Position numbers and translations under genes: made by a program. A DNA stretch of 47,194 nucleotides from Candidatus Zipacnadia bacterium (GTDB lineage Bacteria > Armatimonadota > Zipacnadia > Zipacnadales > UBA5352): assembly GCA_029820295.1 (NCBI GenBank), contig JALGVA010000021.1, positions 1-47,194 on the forward strand, written 5' to 3'. Shown here in pieces: positions 1-5,318 of the stretch (position 1 is its first letter; the number at the start of each line of letters is the position of its first letter). Below the pieces are notes generated by a model. The model worked only from the letters and a program-made list of their open reading frames with translations. It was not told the DNA's origin and did no database searches.

Positions 1-446
1 AACTCGGGCGGCTCCTCGAGGGTCTTGAGGAAGGCGTTGCTGGCCGCGTCGGTGAGCATGTGCGCCTCGTCGAGGATGTAGAACTTGATGCGCGCGTTGG
101 TGGGGGCGTAGGCGACGCCCTGGCGCAGCTCGCGTATCTCGTCGATGCCGCGATTGCTGGCGGCGTCGATCTCGATGAGGTCGAGCGCGCGGCCGCCATC
201 AATGGCGAGGCACATGGCGCACTCGCAACACGGGTCAGGCGTGGGGCCCCGCTCGCAGGCGAGGGCCTTGGCGAGCACGCGCGCGGTTGAGGTCTTGCCG
301 GTGCCGCGCGGGCCGGCGAACAGGTAGCCGTGCGCCACGCGGCCGCCGGCGACGGCGTTGCGCAGCGTGGTGGCGACGTGATCCTGTCCGACGATCTCGT
401 CGAAGGTGCGCGGCCTGTACTTGAGCGCGAAGGTCTGGTACGCCAT
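1..446 (-). CDS. dnaX: DNA polymerase III subunit gamma/tau, N-terminal part
   Basis: This is the AAA+ clamp-loader subunit that opens and loads the sliding clamp during replication. Only the first 148 codons lie in the window; the gene runs off the left edge. Visible features are the conserved N-terminus (ALKYRPRTFDEIVGQ), Walker A GPRGTGKT at residues 45-52, the four-cysteine zinc knuckle (C64, C73, C76, C79, with an extra C74), Walker B ILDEAH at about 124-129 and the SNAFLKTLEEPPE segment. The ATG at 446 follows a GGAAGGG ribosome site. It lies 172 bases downstream of the SRP RNA gene, an order also known from Bacillus (tRNA-Ser, scr, dnaX). The identity is very secure. Whether a short gamma form is made cannot be seen here. 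Confidence 0.97.
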   Translation of the reverse strand, partial: MAYQTFALKYRPRTFDEIVGQDHVATTLRNAVAGGRVAHGYLFAGPRGTGKTSTARVLAKALACERGPTPDPCCECAMCLAIDGGRALDLIEIDAASNRGIDEIRELRQGVAYAPTNARIKFYILDEAHMLTDAASNAFLKTLEEPPE

Positions 447-618
447 CGATGCCCTTCCGTTCGGGCGCTTGCCGAGGACCTGCGGCGTCGTCCGCCGGGC
501 ACGGCACGTACATAGGCACGCGGCGGCGGTGTGCGCCGCATCGGTGCTGGACACGGGCCGCAACGCCGACCGCACGGGCCTGTGCCCGGCCTCGGCGCGA
601 CGGCCTGTCAGGAAGATT
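447..618 (-). other. dnaX leader / SRP RNA to dnaX spacer
   Basis: This 172-base spacer sits between the 3' end of the SRP RNA and the dnaX start. A small inverted repeat (CGGGC, 4-base loop, GCCCG, at about 575-588) is present. I see no convincing promoter or open frame. Confidence 0.5.
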
Positions 619-892
619 CCGGTTGTGCACCCGACCGTCGATAACGCCGCCCAGCCGTTACCCCCGTAGCCGGCTCCGGCCAGGTGATCTGCGGCACAAG
701 TGGTCGTCCGCCTACCGCTGCTCCCTTCCGGGCCTGACGGGGTTCAGCGGGCTTCACCTTGCGCAGGACCCAGCCTTCATCACCACTTGCGAGGGTCAGA
801 CGCTACGCGACGAGACCTCGGGCGGGGATTAAGCCCCACTATGGCGGATTGTGGGTTCAGGGTACCGCCAGCACCCCGCCTAGCACAACCGG
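619..892 (-). ncRNA. ffs: Signal recognition particle RNA, large bacterial type
   Basis: This is the RNA scaffold of the signal recognition particle, which targets nascent membrane and secreted proteins. The invariant domain IV core is at about 717-740 on the minus strand: GTCAGGCCCGGAAGGGAGCAG, with its GGAA tetraloop. The GGGTCCTGCGCAA asymmetric loop is at about 758-771. The 5' half carries the Alu-domain wording GTGCTAGGCGGGG, ACCCTGAACC and CAATCCGCC at about 845-887, as in the Bacillus scRNA. The two ends pair perfectly: CCGGTTGTGC at 883-892 with GCACAACCGG at 619-628. Length is 274 nt, as expected for the large form and far longer than the E. coli 4.5S form. CAAGTGGT/ACCACTTG forms a lower stem of the core. 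Ends are set by the terminal helix and could be off by a few bases. Confidence 0.95.
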
Positions 893-1174
893 ACAAAAAC
901 GGCAGATAACGACAGATAACAACAGAGCGCGACAGATAACGGCAGCTAACGGCCGACCGCGACGGCCGATGGCGACCGCCGACACCGACGAACAACACCC
1001 ACCGCGAACGCCAACGGCAAACGACCACCAAGATCACAGACGGCAAACGCCAACGATCACCACGAACGACGTACAACAATCCCAAACGGCAACGACGAAC
1101 GCCAACTACCAACAACAATGGCAGGCGACGATGACCATCGCCACATGAATGCCACTTGCTCAACATGGCCACCG
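893..1174. repeat. Low-complexity AACG/ACGGC-rich, T-depleted tract
   Basis: The plus strand here is almost free of T and is built from overlapping degenerate words such as GGCAGATAACG, ACGGCAAACG, CGAACGCCAACG and ACGACGAAC. The first part (about 900-950) repeats (C/G)(A/G)CAGATAAC with a spacing near 10-11 bases. Nothing in any frame looks like a protein. The same wording, in opposite orientation, occurs at 1587-1638 on the other side of the neighbouring gene and again at 1840-1884. It occupies the upstream region of the SRP RNA gene, so it must contain or replace that gene's promoter. No good -10/-35 pair was found. Confidence 0.7.
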
Positions 1175-1528
1175 TCAGGCGGACACTCGATCGATGAGAG
1201 CCCGCAGTAGTCTGCAGACCTCGGCCGACTGCGCCCAGAAGGCCTGCAGCTCTATCGCATCGATGTAGCCCAGGTCTCTGGCCAGCAGCGTCAGTGCCTG
1301 CAACTCCGACACCGAGCCGAGAGCCACGCGCAGGAAGTAAGCGAACTCGCTGTCGCTCGCGCGCCCATGCCCCTCGGCGATGTTGGAGGGCGCCGCGACT
1401 GCGGCGCGGCGGATCCGGTCCCGCATGGCGAAGCGCTCGGATGGCGGGAAGTCCTCGGTCAGGGCGCAGGTGCGGAGCGCCAACTCGTGCGCCTTGCGCC
1501 AGACGGTGAGCTTCTCGAACGCCGGCAC
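1175..1528 (-). CDS. Four-helix-bundle protein (23S rRNA intervening-sequence protein family)
   Basis: A 117-residue member of the TIGR02436-type four-helix-bundle family, related to proteins encoded in 23S rRNA intervening sequences. Family hallmarks are FEKLTVWRKAHEL near the start, the central RAAVAAPSNIAEGHGR and the later FLRVALGSVSELQ. The molecular function of the family is poorly known; RNA association is suspected. I chose the GTG at 1528 because a strong GGGGGAGG ribosome site ends five bases upstream and the family normally begins at FEKL. An in-frame ATG at 1585 would add 19 residues of repeat-derived-looking sequence. It lies between the tRNA cluster and the SRP RNA gene on the same strand, flanked on both sides by inverted copies of a low-complexity repeat. 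Confidence 0.85.
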   Translation of the reverse strand: MPAFEKLTVWRKAHELALRTCALTEDFPPSERFAMRDRIRRAAVAAPSNIAEGHGRASDSEFAYFLRVALGSVSELQALTLLARDLGYIDAIELQAFWAQSAEVCRLLRALIDRVSA

Positions 1529-1586
1529 TGCGGCCTCCCCCTGGCAGGGCGAGAGAGGTGTCTGTGCAGTTGTGTGCTGCGCCATC

Positions 1587-1638
1587 GTCTGCCGTTGCTG
1601 CCGTTATCTGCCGTTGTCTGCCGTTCGCTGCCGTCCCA
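1587..1638. repeat. Low-complexity CCGTTATCTG-type repeat, inverted copy
   Basis: About five degenerate copies of a 9-11 base unit (CTGCCGTT, CTGCCGTTATCTGCCGTTGTCTGCC in part) end just before the encoded CCA of tRNA-Ser(GGA). It is the reverse complement of the wording at about 900-950, so the two tracts flank the four-helix-bundle gene as inverted arms. Confidence 0.65.
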
Positions 1639-1728
1639 TGGCGGAGAGGGTGGGATTCGAACCCACGAGACCCTTCCGGGTCTACCCGCTCTCCAGGCGA
1701 GCACCTTCGTCCACTCGGTCACCTCTCC
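1639..1728 (-). tRNA. tRNA-Ser (GGA)
   Basis: A 90-base class II tRNA. The acceptor arm GGAGAGG/CCTCTCC closes it and the T arm has GGTTCGAATCC. The anticodon loop CTGGAGA gives anticodon GGA, reading UCC/UCU. A long variable arm (GACCCGGAAGGGTC) marks it as serine. Discriminator G and an encoded CCA are present at 1639-1642. It is the last tRNA of the cluster in transcription order. Confidence 0.96.
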
Positions 1729-1752
1729 GCAGTCGGCGCTATTGGACGGGTT

Positions 1753-1769
1753 GGCGACGCAGTGTCGCC
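1753..1769. other. Spacer hairpin between tRNA-Ser genes
   Basis: Inverted repeat GGCGAC, 5-base loop, GTCGCC, in the spacer between tRNA-Ser(CGA) and tRNA-Ser(GGA). It may be a processing or termination structure. There is no T-run on either side. Confidence 0.35.
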
Positions 1770-1839
1770 CTGTGACGCGATACGCGCTCGTCGCGATGTC
1801 AAGGAGCTTTGATGGTGGGCCTTCGGCCTGGTCGTCCCT

Positions 1840-1884
1840 GCTGTTATCTGTCGTGATCTGTCGTTCGCTGTCGTTGTCCGCCGC
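1840..1884. repeat. Low-complexity TCTGTCGTT-type repeat
   Basis: Degenerate tandem units of about 10 bases (CTGTTATCTG, TCGTGATCTG, TCGTTCGCTG, TCGTTGTCCG) sit directly beside the 3' end of tRNA-Ser(CGA). The wording and orientation match the tract at 1587-1638, which has the same position relative to tRNA-Ser(GGA). Confidence 0.65.
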
Positions 1885-1885
1885 A

Positions 1886-1975
1886 TGGCGGTGAGGGTGG
1901 GATTCGAACCCACGAGACCCGCAAGGGTCCACACGCTTTCGAGGCGTGCGCATTCAACCGCTCTGCCACCTCACC
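1886..1975 (-). tRNA. tRNA-Ser (CGA)
   Basis: A 90-base class II tRNA. Acceptor GGTGAGG pairs with CCTCACC. The anticodon loop CTCGAAA gives CGA, reading UCG. The variable arm GGACCCTTGCGGGTCT is long. Discriminator G and an encoded CCA are present at 1886-1889. Its anticodon and T arms are very close to those of the neighbouring serine tRNA. Confidence 0.96.
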
Positions 1976-1988
1976 GCCCGGACTGGCG

Positions 1989-2008
1989 GCCGCCGCGAAG
2001 GCGGCGGC
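1989..2008. terminator. GC-rich spacer hairpin after tRNA-Arg(CCT)
   Basis: Perfect 8-bp inverted repeat GCCGCCGC, 4-base loop, GCGGCGGC. It lies downstream (minus strand) of tRNA-Arg(CCT). It resembles the stem of an intrinsic terminator, but no U-tract follows, so a processing role is equally possible. Confidence 0.4.
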
Positions 2009-2057
2009 AGGTCATCGGGCCAGGCCGCCGGAGGGCGGGGGCCCGCGACGTGCTGTC

Positions 2058-2134
2058 TGGCGCCCCCGGCCCGAGTCGAACGGGCGACCTTCAACTTAGG
2101 AGGTTGCTGCTCTATCCACCTGAGCTACGGGGGC
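2058..2134 (-). tRNA. tRNA-Arg (CCT)
   Basis: A 77-base tRNA with acceptor GCCCCCG/CGGGGGC, D-arm GCTC/GAGC and T arm GCCCGTTCGACTCGGGC. The anticodon loop CTCCTAA gives CCT, reading AGG. Discriminator G and an encoded CCA are present. In the anticodon stem (GCAAC / GTTGA) the outermost 27-43 pair is a G-A mismatch, unlike the usual G-C. Confidence 0.95.
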
Positions 2135-2177
2135 GCGTGGGCGGGCGGGGGCCGCCCATGTCGCCGGTTATCGCTGG

Positions 2178-2209
2178 AACGGCTCCGCGAAAACGCACGC
2201 GGAGCCGTT
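2178..2209. terminator. Perfect 12-bp hairpin between tRNA-Arg genes
   Basis: AACGGCTCCGCG at 2178-2189 and CGCGGAGCCGTT at 2198-2209 form a perfect 12-bp stem with an 8-base loop. It lies just downstream of tRNA-Arg(GCG) on the minus strand, 10 bases past its CCA. The loop, not the 3' flank, carries the T-run on that strand, so it is not a canonical intrinsic terminator. Confidence 0.55.
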
Positions 2210-2219
2210 GAGAAGACTC

Positions 2220-2295
2220 TGGCACGCCGGCCGCGATTTGAACGCGGGACCTCCGCCTCCGCAGGGCGGCGCTCTATCCCCTGAGCTACCGGCGC
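2220..2295 (-). tRNA. tRNA-Arg (GCG)
   Basis: A 76-base tRNA with acceptor GCGCCGG/CCGGCGT (first pair G-U), D-arm GCTC/GAGC, anticodon stem CCGCC/GGCGG and T arm CCGCGTTCAAATCGCGG. The anticodon loop CTGCGGA gives GCG for the CGC/CGU codons. Most bacteria instead encode ACG, which TadA deaminates to inosine. Discriminator G and an encoded CCA are present. Confidence 0.93.
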
Positions 2296-2306
2296 GCATT
2301 TCACTG

Positions 2307-2329
2307 GCGGCCATCTCCAGTGTGGCCGC
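2307..2329. other. Spacer hairpin between tRNA-Arg(CCG) and tRNA-Arg(GCG)
   Basis: GCGGCCA at 2307-2313 pairs with TGGCCGC at 2323-2329, with a 9-base loop. An overlapping alternative pairing (CACTGG with CCAGTG) is also possible, so the segment could switch between two folds. Confidence 0.35.
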
Positions 2330-2379
2330 ATGTGCACGGTATGTCAAGTCGCCGGCGACGCCGGCGCTGCGGATACCCA

Positions 2380-2455
2380 TGGTACGCCCGTCGCGATTCG
2401 AACGCGAGACCCCTGGCTCCGGAGGCCAGTGCTCTATCCACTGAGCTACGGGCGC
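2380..2455 (-). tRNA. tRNA-Arg (CCG)
   Basis: A 76-base tRNA with acceptor GCGCCCG/CGGGCGT, D-arm GCTC/GAGC, anticodon stem CTGGC/GCCAG and T arm TCGCGTTCGAATCGCGA. The anticodon loop CTCCGGA gives CCG, reading CGG. Discriminator A and an encoded CCA are present. It is the second tRNA in transcription order. Confidence 0.95.
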
Positions 2456-2465
2456 TTGATGCAGC

Positions 2466-2566
2466 AACGAAGGCAACGACCATGACGGCGGCAACGGCGT
2501 ACTGACCCCGCGCACCGACAGTACCGTGCCGTCTTCTTCGTTTTCGTTGCCGCCGTGGCCTTCGTT
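2466..2566. repeat. Long interrupted inverted repeat between tRNA-Arg(CCG) and tRNA-Ser(GCT)
   Basis: The left arm has AACGAAGGC (2466-2474) and ACGGCGGCAACG (2485-2496). The right arm has CGTTGCCGCCGT (2545-2556) and GCCTTCGTT (2558-2566). Together 21 pairs match, with a 10-base bulge on the left, a 1-base bulge on the right and a 48-base loop. The AACG wording is shared with the other spacer tracts. Confidence 0.6.
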
Positions 2567-2584
2567 TCCTTCGTTTCAGTCGTC

Positions 2585-2677
2585 TGGCGGAGAGGGCGGG
2601 ATTCGAACCCGCGAAGGAGGTTTACCCCCCTTAATCGCTTAGCAGGCGACTGCCTTCAGCCACTCGGCCACCTCTCC
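2585..2677 (-). tRNA. tRNA-Ser (GCT)
   Basis: A 93-base class II tRNA. Acceptor GGAGAGG pairs with CCTCTCC. The anticodon loop CTGCTAA gives GCT, reading AGC/AGU. The long variable arm (AAGGGGGGTAAACCTCCTT) is the longest of the three serine tRNAs here. Discriminator G and an encoded CCA are present. It is the first gene of the cluster and lies directly downstream of a good sigma-70-type promoter. Confidence 0.96.
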
Positions 2678-2694
2678 GCGCAGATTGGACCAGT

Positions 2695-2723
2695 ATCTTA
2701 TCACATCCCTGAGCGGGGAGCAA
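2695..2723 (-). promoter_or_regulatory. Promoter of the Ser/Arg tRNA cluster
   Basis: On the minus strand a -35 TTGCTC (2718-2723), a 17-base spacer and a -10 TAAGAT (2695-2700) precede tRNA-Ser(GCT) by 17 bases. The spacing is ideal for a housekeeping sigma factor. It is the only good promoter found upstream of the tRNA array, so it may drive all six genes. Confidence 0.75.
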
Positions 2724-3062
2724 GGCCTTCGCCGGCGTGGGGCAGCATCCAAATTCGTGTGCCTCTGGCGGCGTGGTTGCCCGAACGCCAGTACTGCTCC
2801 CAGTCATCCCGCTGGGCCAACATGCGCAGCGCCGACAGCGCATCCGCGCGCCCTCGGCAACCGCCGCCCGCCGCAGCGTCTCCGCGCACGGCGCGCTTCC
2901 CCACAAGCGCTCCAGACCGCCGACACCGCCCCATACGAGCTGATCACACACAAGCGCAAACACACATCCAGCGCCCGATGCGTCAGCAAGCTCCGCTCAG
3001 GCAGACCCCACCTCGGCGGCAGAGGGAAAGGAAGTGCGCCCCCATTCACTACGCCTGCAACG
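2724..3062 (-). pseudogene. Possible decayed reading frame upstream of the tRNA cluster
   Basis: On the minus strand three consecutive segments look protein-like, but each lies in a different frame. The first is a GTG-started piece with PLPPRWGLPERSLLTHRALD. The second contains CDQLVWGGVGGLERLWG and ETLRRAAVAEG. The third contains ADALSALRMLAQRDDWEQYW and runs into the tRNA promoter. Joining them needs two frame changes. I recognise no family. This may be a decayed gene or chance coding-like sequence in GC-rich DNA. Confidence 0.25.
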
Positions 3063-3070
3063 CTGCTGCC

Positions 3071-3240
3071 TTAGCTGCACCGCGCCGACAGCGCCTGCTC
3101 CCGCTCATCCACCATCTGCCGTAACACCTGGCCGTAGGCCTCCTGCGCCACCGCAAAAGCCGTGTCCTCCGCCTCGTCAAAGCTCTCTACGTCCGACCCG
3201 TCATCCCCCCCACCTCCATCGCGATCCTACGCCTGGCCAT
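3071..3240 (-). pseudogene. Small gene broken by a one-base deletion in a G-run
   Basis: An ATG at 3240 has a strong AGGAGG ribosome site (3249-3254) eight bases upstream and begins MARRRIAMEVGG. At a run of seven G (minus strand, 3205-3211) the frame changes and stops soon after. Adding one G would restore a 56-residue protein containing DVESFDEAEDTAFAVAQEAY and GQVLRQMVDEREQAL, ending at the TAA at 3071-3073. The restored protein is acidic, probably helical, and not one I recognise. The break could be a sequencing error, a real pseudogene, or phase variation at the homopolymer. Confidence 0.5.
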
Positions 3241-3357
3241 GGCTGCATCCTCCTGCTGCGATGATCGGCCCTCCTGCCGGCATGCTACCACAACATCCCG
3301 TCTCATCCACCGCCCCAGGCACACGGGTTTCGGTGCTGCCATGGCCCCGCTGAGGCC

Positions 3358-3399
3358 TTGACAGCCACAGCATTATCGTGTATCATCGATATGCGATGA
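3358..3399 (+). promoter_or_regulatory. Promoter and operator of the ArsR-type regulator
   Basis: A consensus -35 TTGACA (3358-3363), a 17-base spacer and a -10 TATCAT (3381-3386) predict transcription starting near 3393. A perfect inverted repeat TCATCG-N5-CGATGA (3383-3399) overlaps the -10 element and the ATG at 3396. Such a repeat under the promoter is the expected operator for autorepression by an ArsR/SmtB protein. The predicted leader is about three bases, so the mRNA is essentially leaderless. Confidence 0.8.
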
Positions 3400-3776
3400 A
3401 CCCTGAGAGGTCGGAGATAATCAAGGCGCTCGGACCAACTGACGAGGGCGGCAGCGGCGAGTTCCCGGGGGAACATGGGGACTTTGTCGTCGTCCTTGCC
3501 CGACTGGCCAAGGCGCTGGGGCATCCGGCGCGAGTGGAGATCCTGCGCTACCTGCTGGGCAGAGGCGAGTGTGTGTGCGGCGACATCGTGCGACGGCTTC
3601 CGCTGGTGCAGTCCACGGTGTCCGCGCACCTCAGAAGGCTGCGGGAAGCGGGCTTGGTTTCGGCCCGTCGTGAGAAATGCTGGATGGTCTATCGCGTCAA
3701 TCCCGGTGTGATTGACCATATGCGCGGTCTGCTTGGTCTGCTGGTTGGGGGGCAAATGGAAGAGGCGGCTGACTGA
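3396..3776 (+). CDS. ArsR/SmtB-family metalloid- or metal-responsive repressor
   Basis: A 126-residue winged-helix regulator. The core has LARLAKALGHPARVEILRYL (about 34-53), the metal-site-like ECVCGDI (C59 and C61 in the position of the ELCVCDL arsenic site of ArsR), the recognition helix QSTVSAHLRRLREAGLV (72-88) and a wing with REKCWMVYRV, which adds C95. ArsR-family proteins repress their own operon and release DNA when As(III), Sb(III) or another thiophilic metal binds. I chose the ATG at 3396 because the promoter places the transcript start almost on it; a GTG at 3378 lies upstream of the predicted start. A radical SAM gene follows 117 bases downstream. Family is secure; the inducer is inferred. 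Confidence 0.9.
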   Translation: MNPERSEIIKALGPTDEGGSGEFPGEHGDFVVVLARLAKALGHPARVEILRYLLGRGECVCGDIVRRLPLVQSTVSAHLRRLREAGLVSARREKCWMVYRVNPGVIDHMRGLLGLLVGGQMEEAAD

Positions 3777-3893
3777 GCCAGCTCCTCGGAGCGTACGCGT
3801 CGTCGCTGTGCGGAGGACGCAGGAACATAGTATGTGGGCTGTGTGTTGGTGCTCCCCGGCCTTGATGTGGTGCAACGGACGGAGGAGTGGACC

Positions 3894-5318
3894 ATGGTCG
3901 ATCTGAAGAGCAGAATCATTGATGGCGTAGCCAGGCTCACCGCCGACGAGCAGCGCTTTGTCTCTCATCTGCGCAACATCGCACGGCTGGGGAAGTACGT
4001 CGCGCCCACGCGAGGCCATCGCCGACAGCTCGACCGGCTGCAGTGGGCGATTGATCACGACCACCCCGCGATCCAACTGGTACGTCGGATCATCGACAAC
4101 TGCAACGAGAACTGCGTGCGCAGCGTGGCGCGGCTGTTCGTGGACCACGCATGGGAAGGATACCGTCGGCGGACGAAGCTGGAGCAGCAGTACGGGGTGA
4201 GTCTTCCGGGGTTCATCGTGATCTCGCCGCTGGCGCGCTGCAATCTGCGCTGCGTCGGGTGCTACGCCGGCGCTTACGGCGACCGCGAGCCTTACCTGAG
4301 CTACCACGACATGGAGCGGTTGCTGGACGAGGTGCGTGATTGGGGCTGCCGCTTCGTAGTCATCTCCGGCGGCGAGCCCACCATGTTCTGGCGCTCCATC
4401 CCCGGCGACGGCCGCGGGTTGCGCGACCTGTGCAGTCAGTACCACGACACCACCTTCCTCATGTACACCAACGGCACGCTCATCGACGACGAGATGGCCG
4501 CCGAGATGGCCGAACTCGGAAATGTGAGCCCGGGCATCAGCGTCGAGGGCTTCCGCGAGCAGACCGACGCGCGCCGCGGAGACGGGGTGTTCGACCAGGT
4601 CATGGACGCGATGGCGGCCCTGCGCAGGCACCGCGCGCTCTTCGGCGCTTCCGTCACTTACACCAGCCGGAACGCCGATATCGTCGCCTCGGATGAATTC
4701 ATCGACATGCTCATCGACCAGGGCTGCATCTACGCCTGGTACTTCATGTACGTGCCGGTGGGCCGCGACCCCGACCTGTCGCTGATGGTCACACCGGAGC
4801 AGCGCAGGCGCATGTGCGAGACCACCTGGCGCTGGCTTACTACGCGCCCGATCTTCGTGGCGGACTTCTGGAACTCCGGCGCACTCACTCACGGCTGCAT
4901 CGCCGCCGGCACCTCCGCCGGCTACCTGCACGTCACTCACCGCGGCGACATCTGCCCGTGCGTGTTCATGCTGTACTCGAGTCTGAACATGCATGAGACC
5001 GACTCGGAGACGCCGCTGCTCGACGCGGTACGAAGCGAGTTCTTCGCCCGAATCCGCCAGGGGCAGGAGCAGAAGCAGAACAACCCGCTGGCGCCGTGTC
5101 AGATCGTCGATCACCCCGAAGTGCTCAAGGAGGCCGTCGAGGCCACCGGCGCCCGTTCGACGCAGGAGGGTCAGACCATCCTCAACGGCCTGCACCCGCA
5201 GGTGTGCGAGCGCGCGGAGCGTTGGCGCGAGATCGCCGACGATCTGTGGACCACGTCCGGGATGTGGAAGGGCCTGCGCGACGCATACAGTGACAACGGG
5301 TGGCTGCCTCCGGGGTAG
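3894..5318 (+). CDS. Radical SAM protein with cysteine-rich C-terminal half
   Basis: A 474-residue radical SAM enzyme. The [4Fe-4S]/SAM motif is CNLRCVGCYAG (C116, C120, C123), followed by VISGGEP, the SAM-binding GGEP, and MYTNGTLI. The roughly 100 residues before the motif are helical and not a domain I recognise. The C-terminal part has scattered cysteines (HGCIAAG, GDICPCVFM, LAPCQIV, HPQVCERA) that could hold an auxiliary cluster of SPASM/twitch type. The ATG at 3894 has GGAGGAG six bases upstream; earlier GTGs lack this. It lies between an ArsR-type regulator and a B12-type radical SAM gene, suggesting a regulated modification pathway. The substrate is unknown. After the TAG stop the same frame stays open for 54 codons. 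Confidence 0.88.
   Translation: MVDLKSRIIDGVARLTADEQRFVSHLRNIARLGKYVAPTRGHRRQLDRLQWAIDHDHPAIQLVRRIIDNCNENCVRSVARLFVDHAWEGYRRRTKLEQQYGVSLPGFIVISPLARCNLRCVGCYAGAYGDREPYLSYHDMERLLDEVRDWGCRFVVISGGEPTMFWRSIPGDGRGLRDLCSQYHDTTFLMYTNGTLIDDEMAAEMAELGNVSPGISVEGFREQTDARRGDGVFDQVMDAMAALRRHRALFGASVTYTSRNADIVASDEFIDMLIDQGCIYAWYFMYVPVGRDPDLSLMVTPEQRRRMCETTWRWLTTRPIFVADFWNSGALTHGCIAAGTSAGYLHVTHRGDICPCVFMLYSSLNMHETDSETPLLDAVRSEFFARIRQGQEQKQNNPLAPCQIVDHPEVLKEAVEATGARSTQEGQTILNGLHPQVCERAERWREIADDLWTTSGMWKGLRDAYSDNGWLPPG

Noticed and set aside
900-1150. A possible CRISPR-like array of short units.
   Set aside because: Units are degenerate, about 10 bases long and without regular spacers. This is low-complexity DNA, not repeat-spacer structure, and no cas genes are nearby.
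1783-1802. TTGACA on the minus strand as a promoter of tRNA-Ser(GGA).
   Set aside because: The -35 is perfect, but the only -10-like hexamer (TATCGC) lies 14 bases away, which is too close for a standard promoter.
3894-5318. Anaerobic sulfatase-maturating enzyme for the nearby sulfatases.
   Set aside because: The long N-terminal helical region and the cysteine spacing after the radical SAM core do not match that family, and the gene is tied to an ArsR-type regulator rather than to the sulfatase operons.
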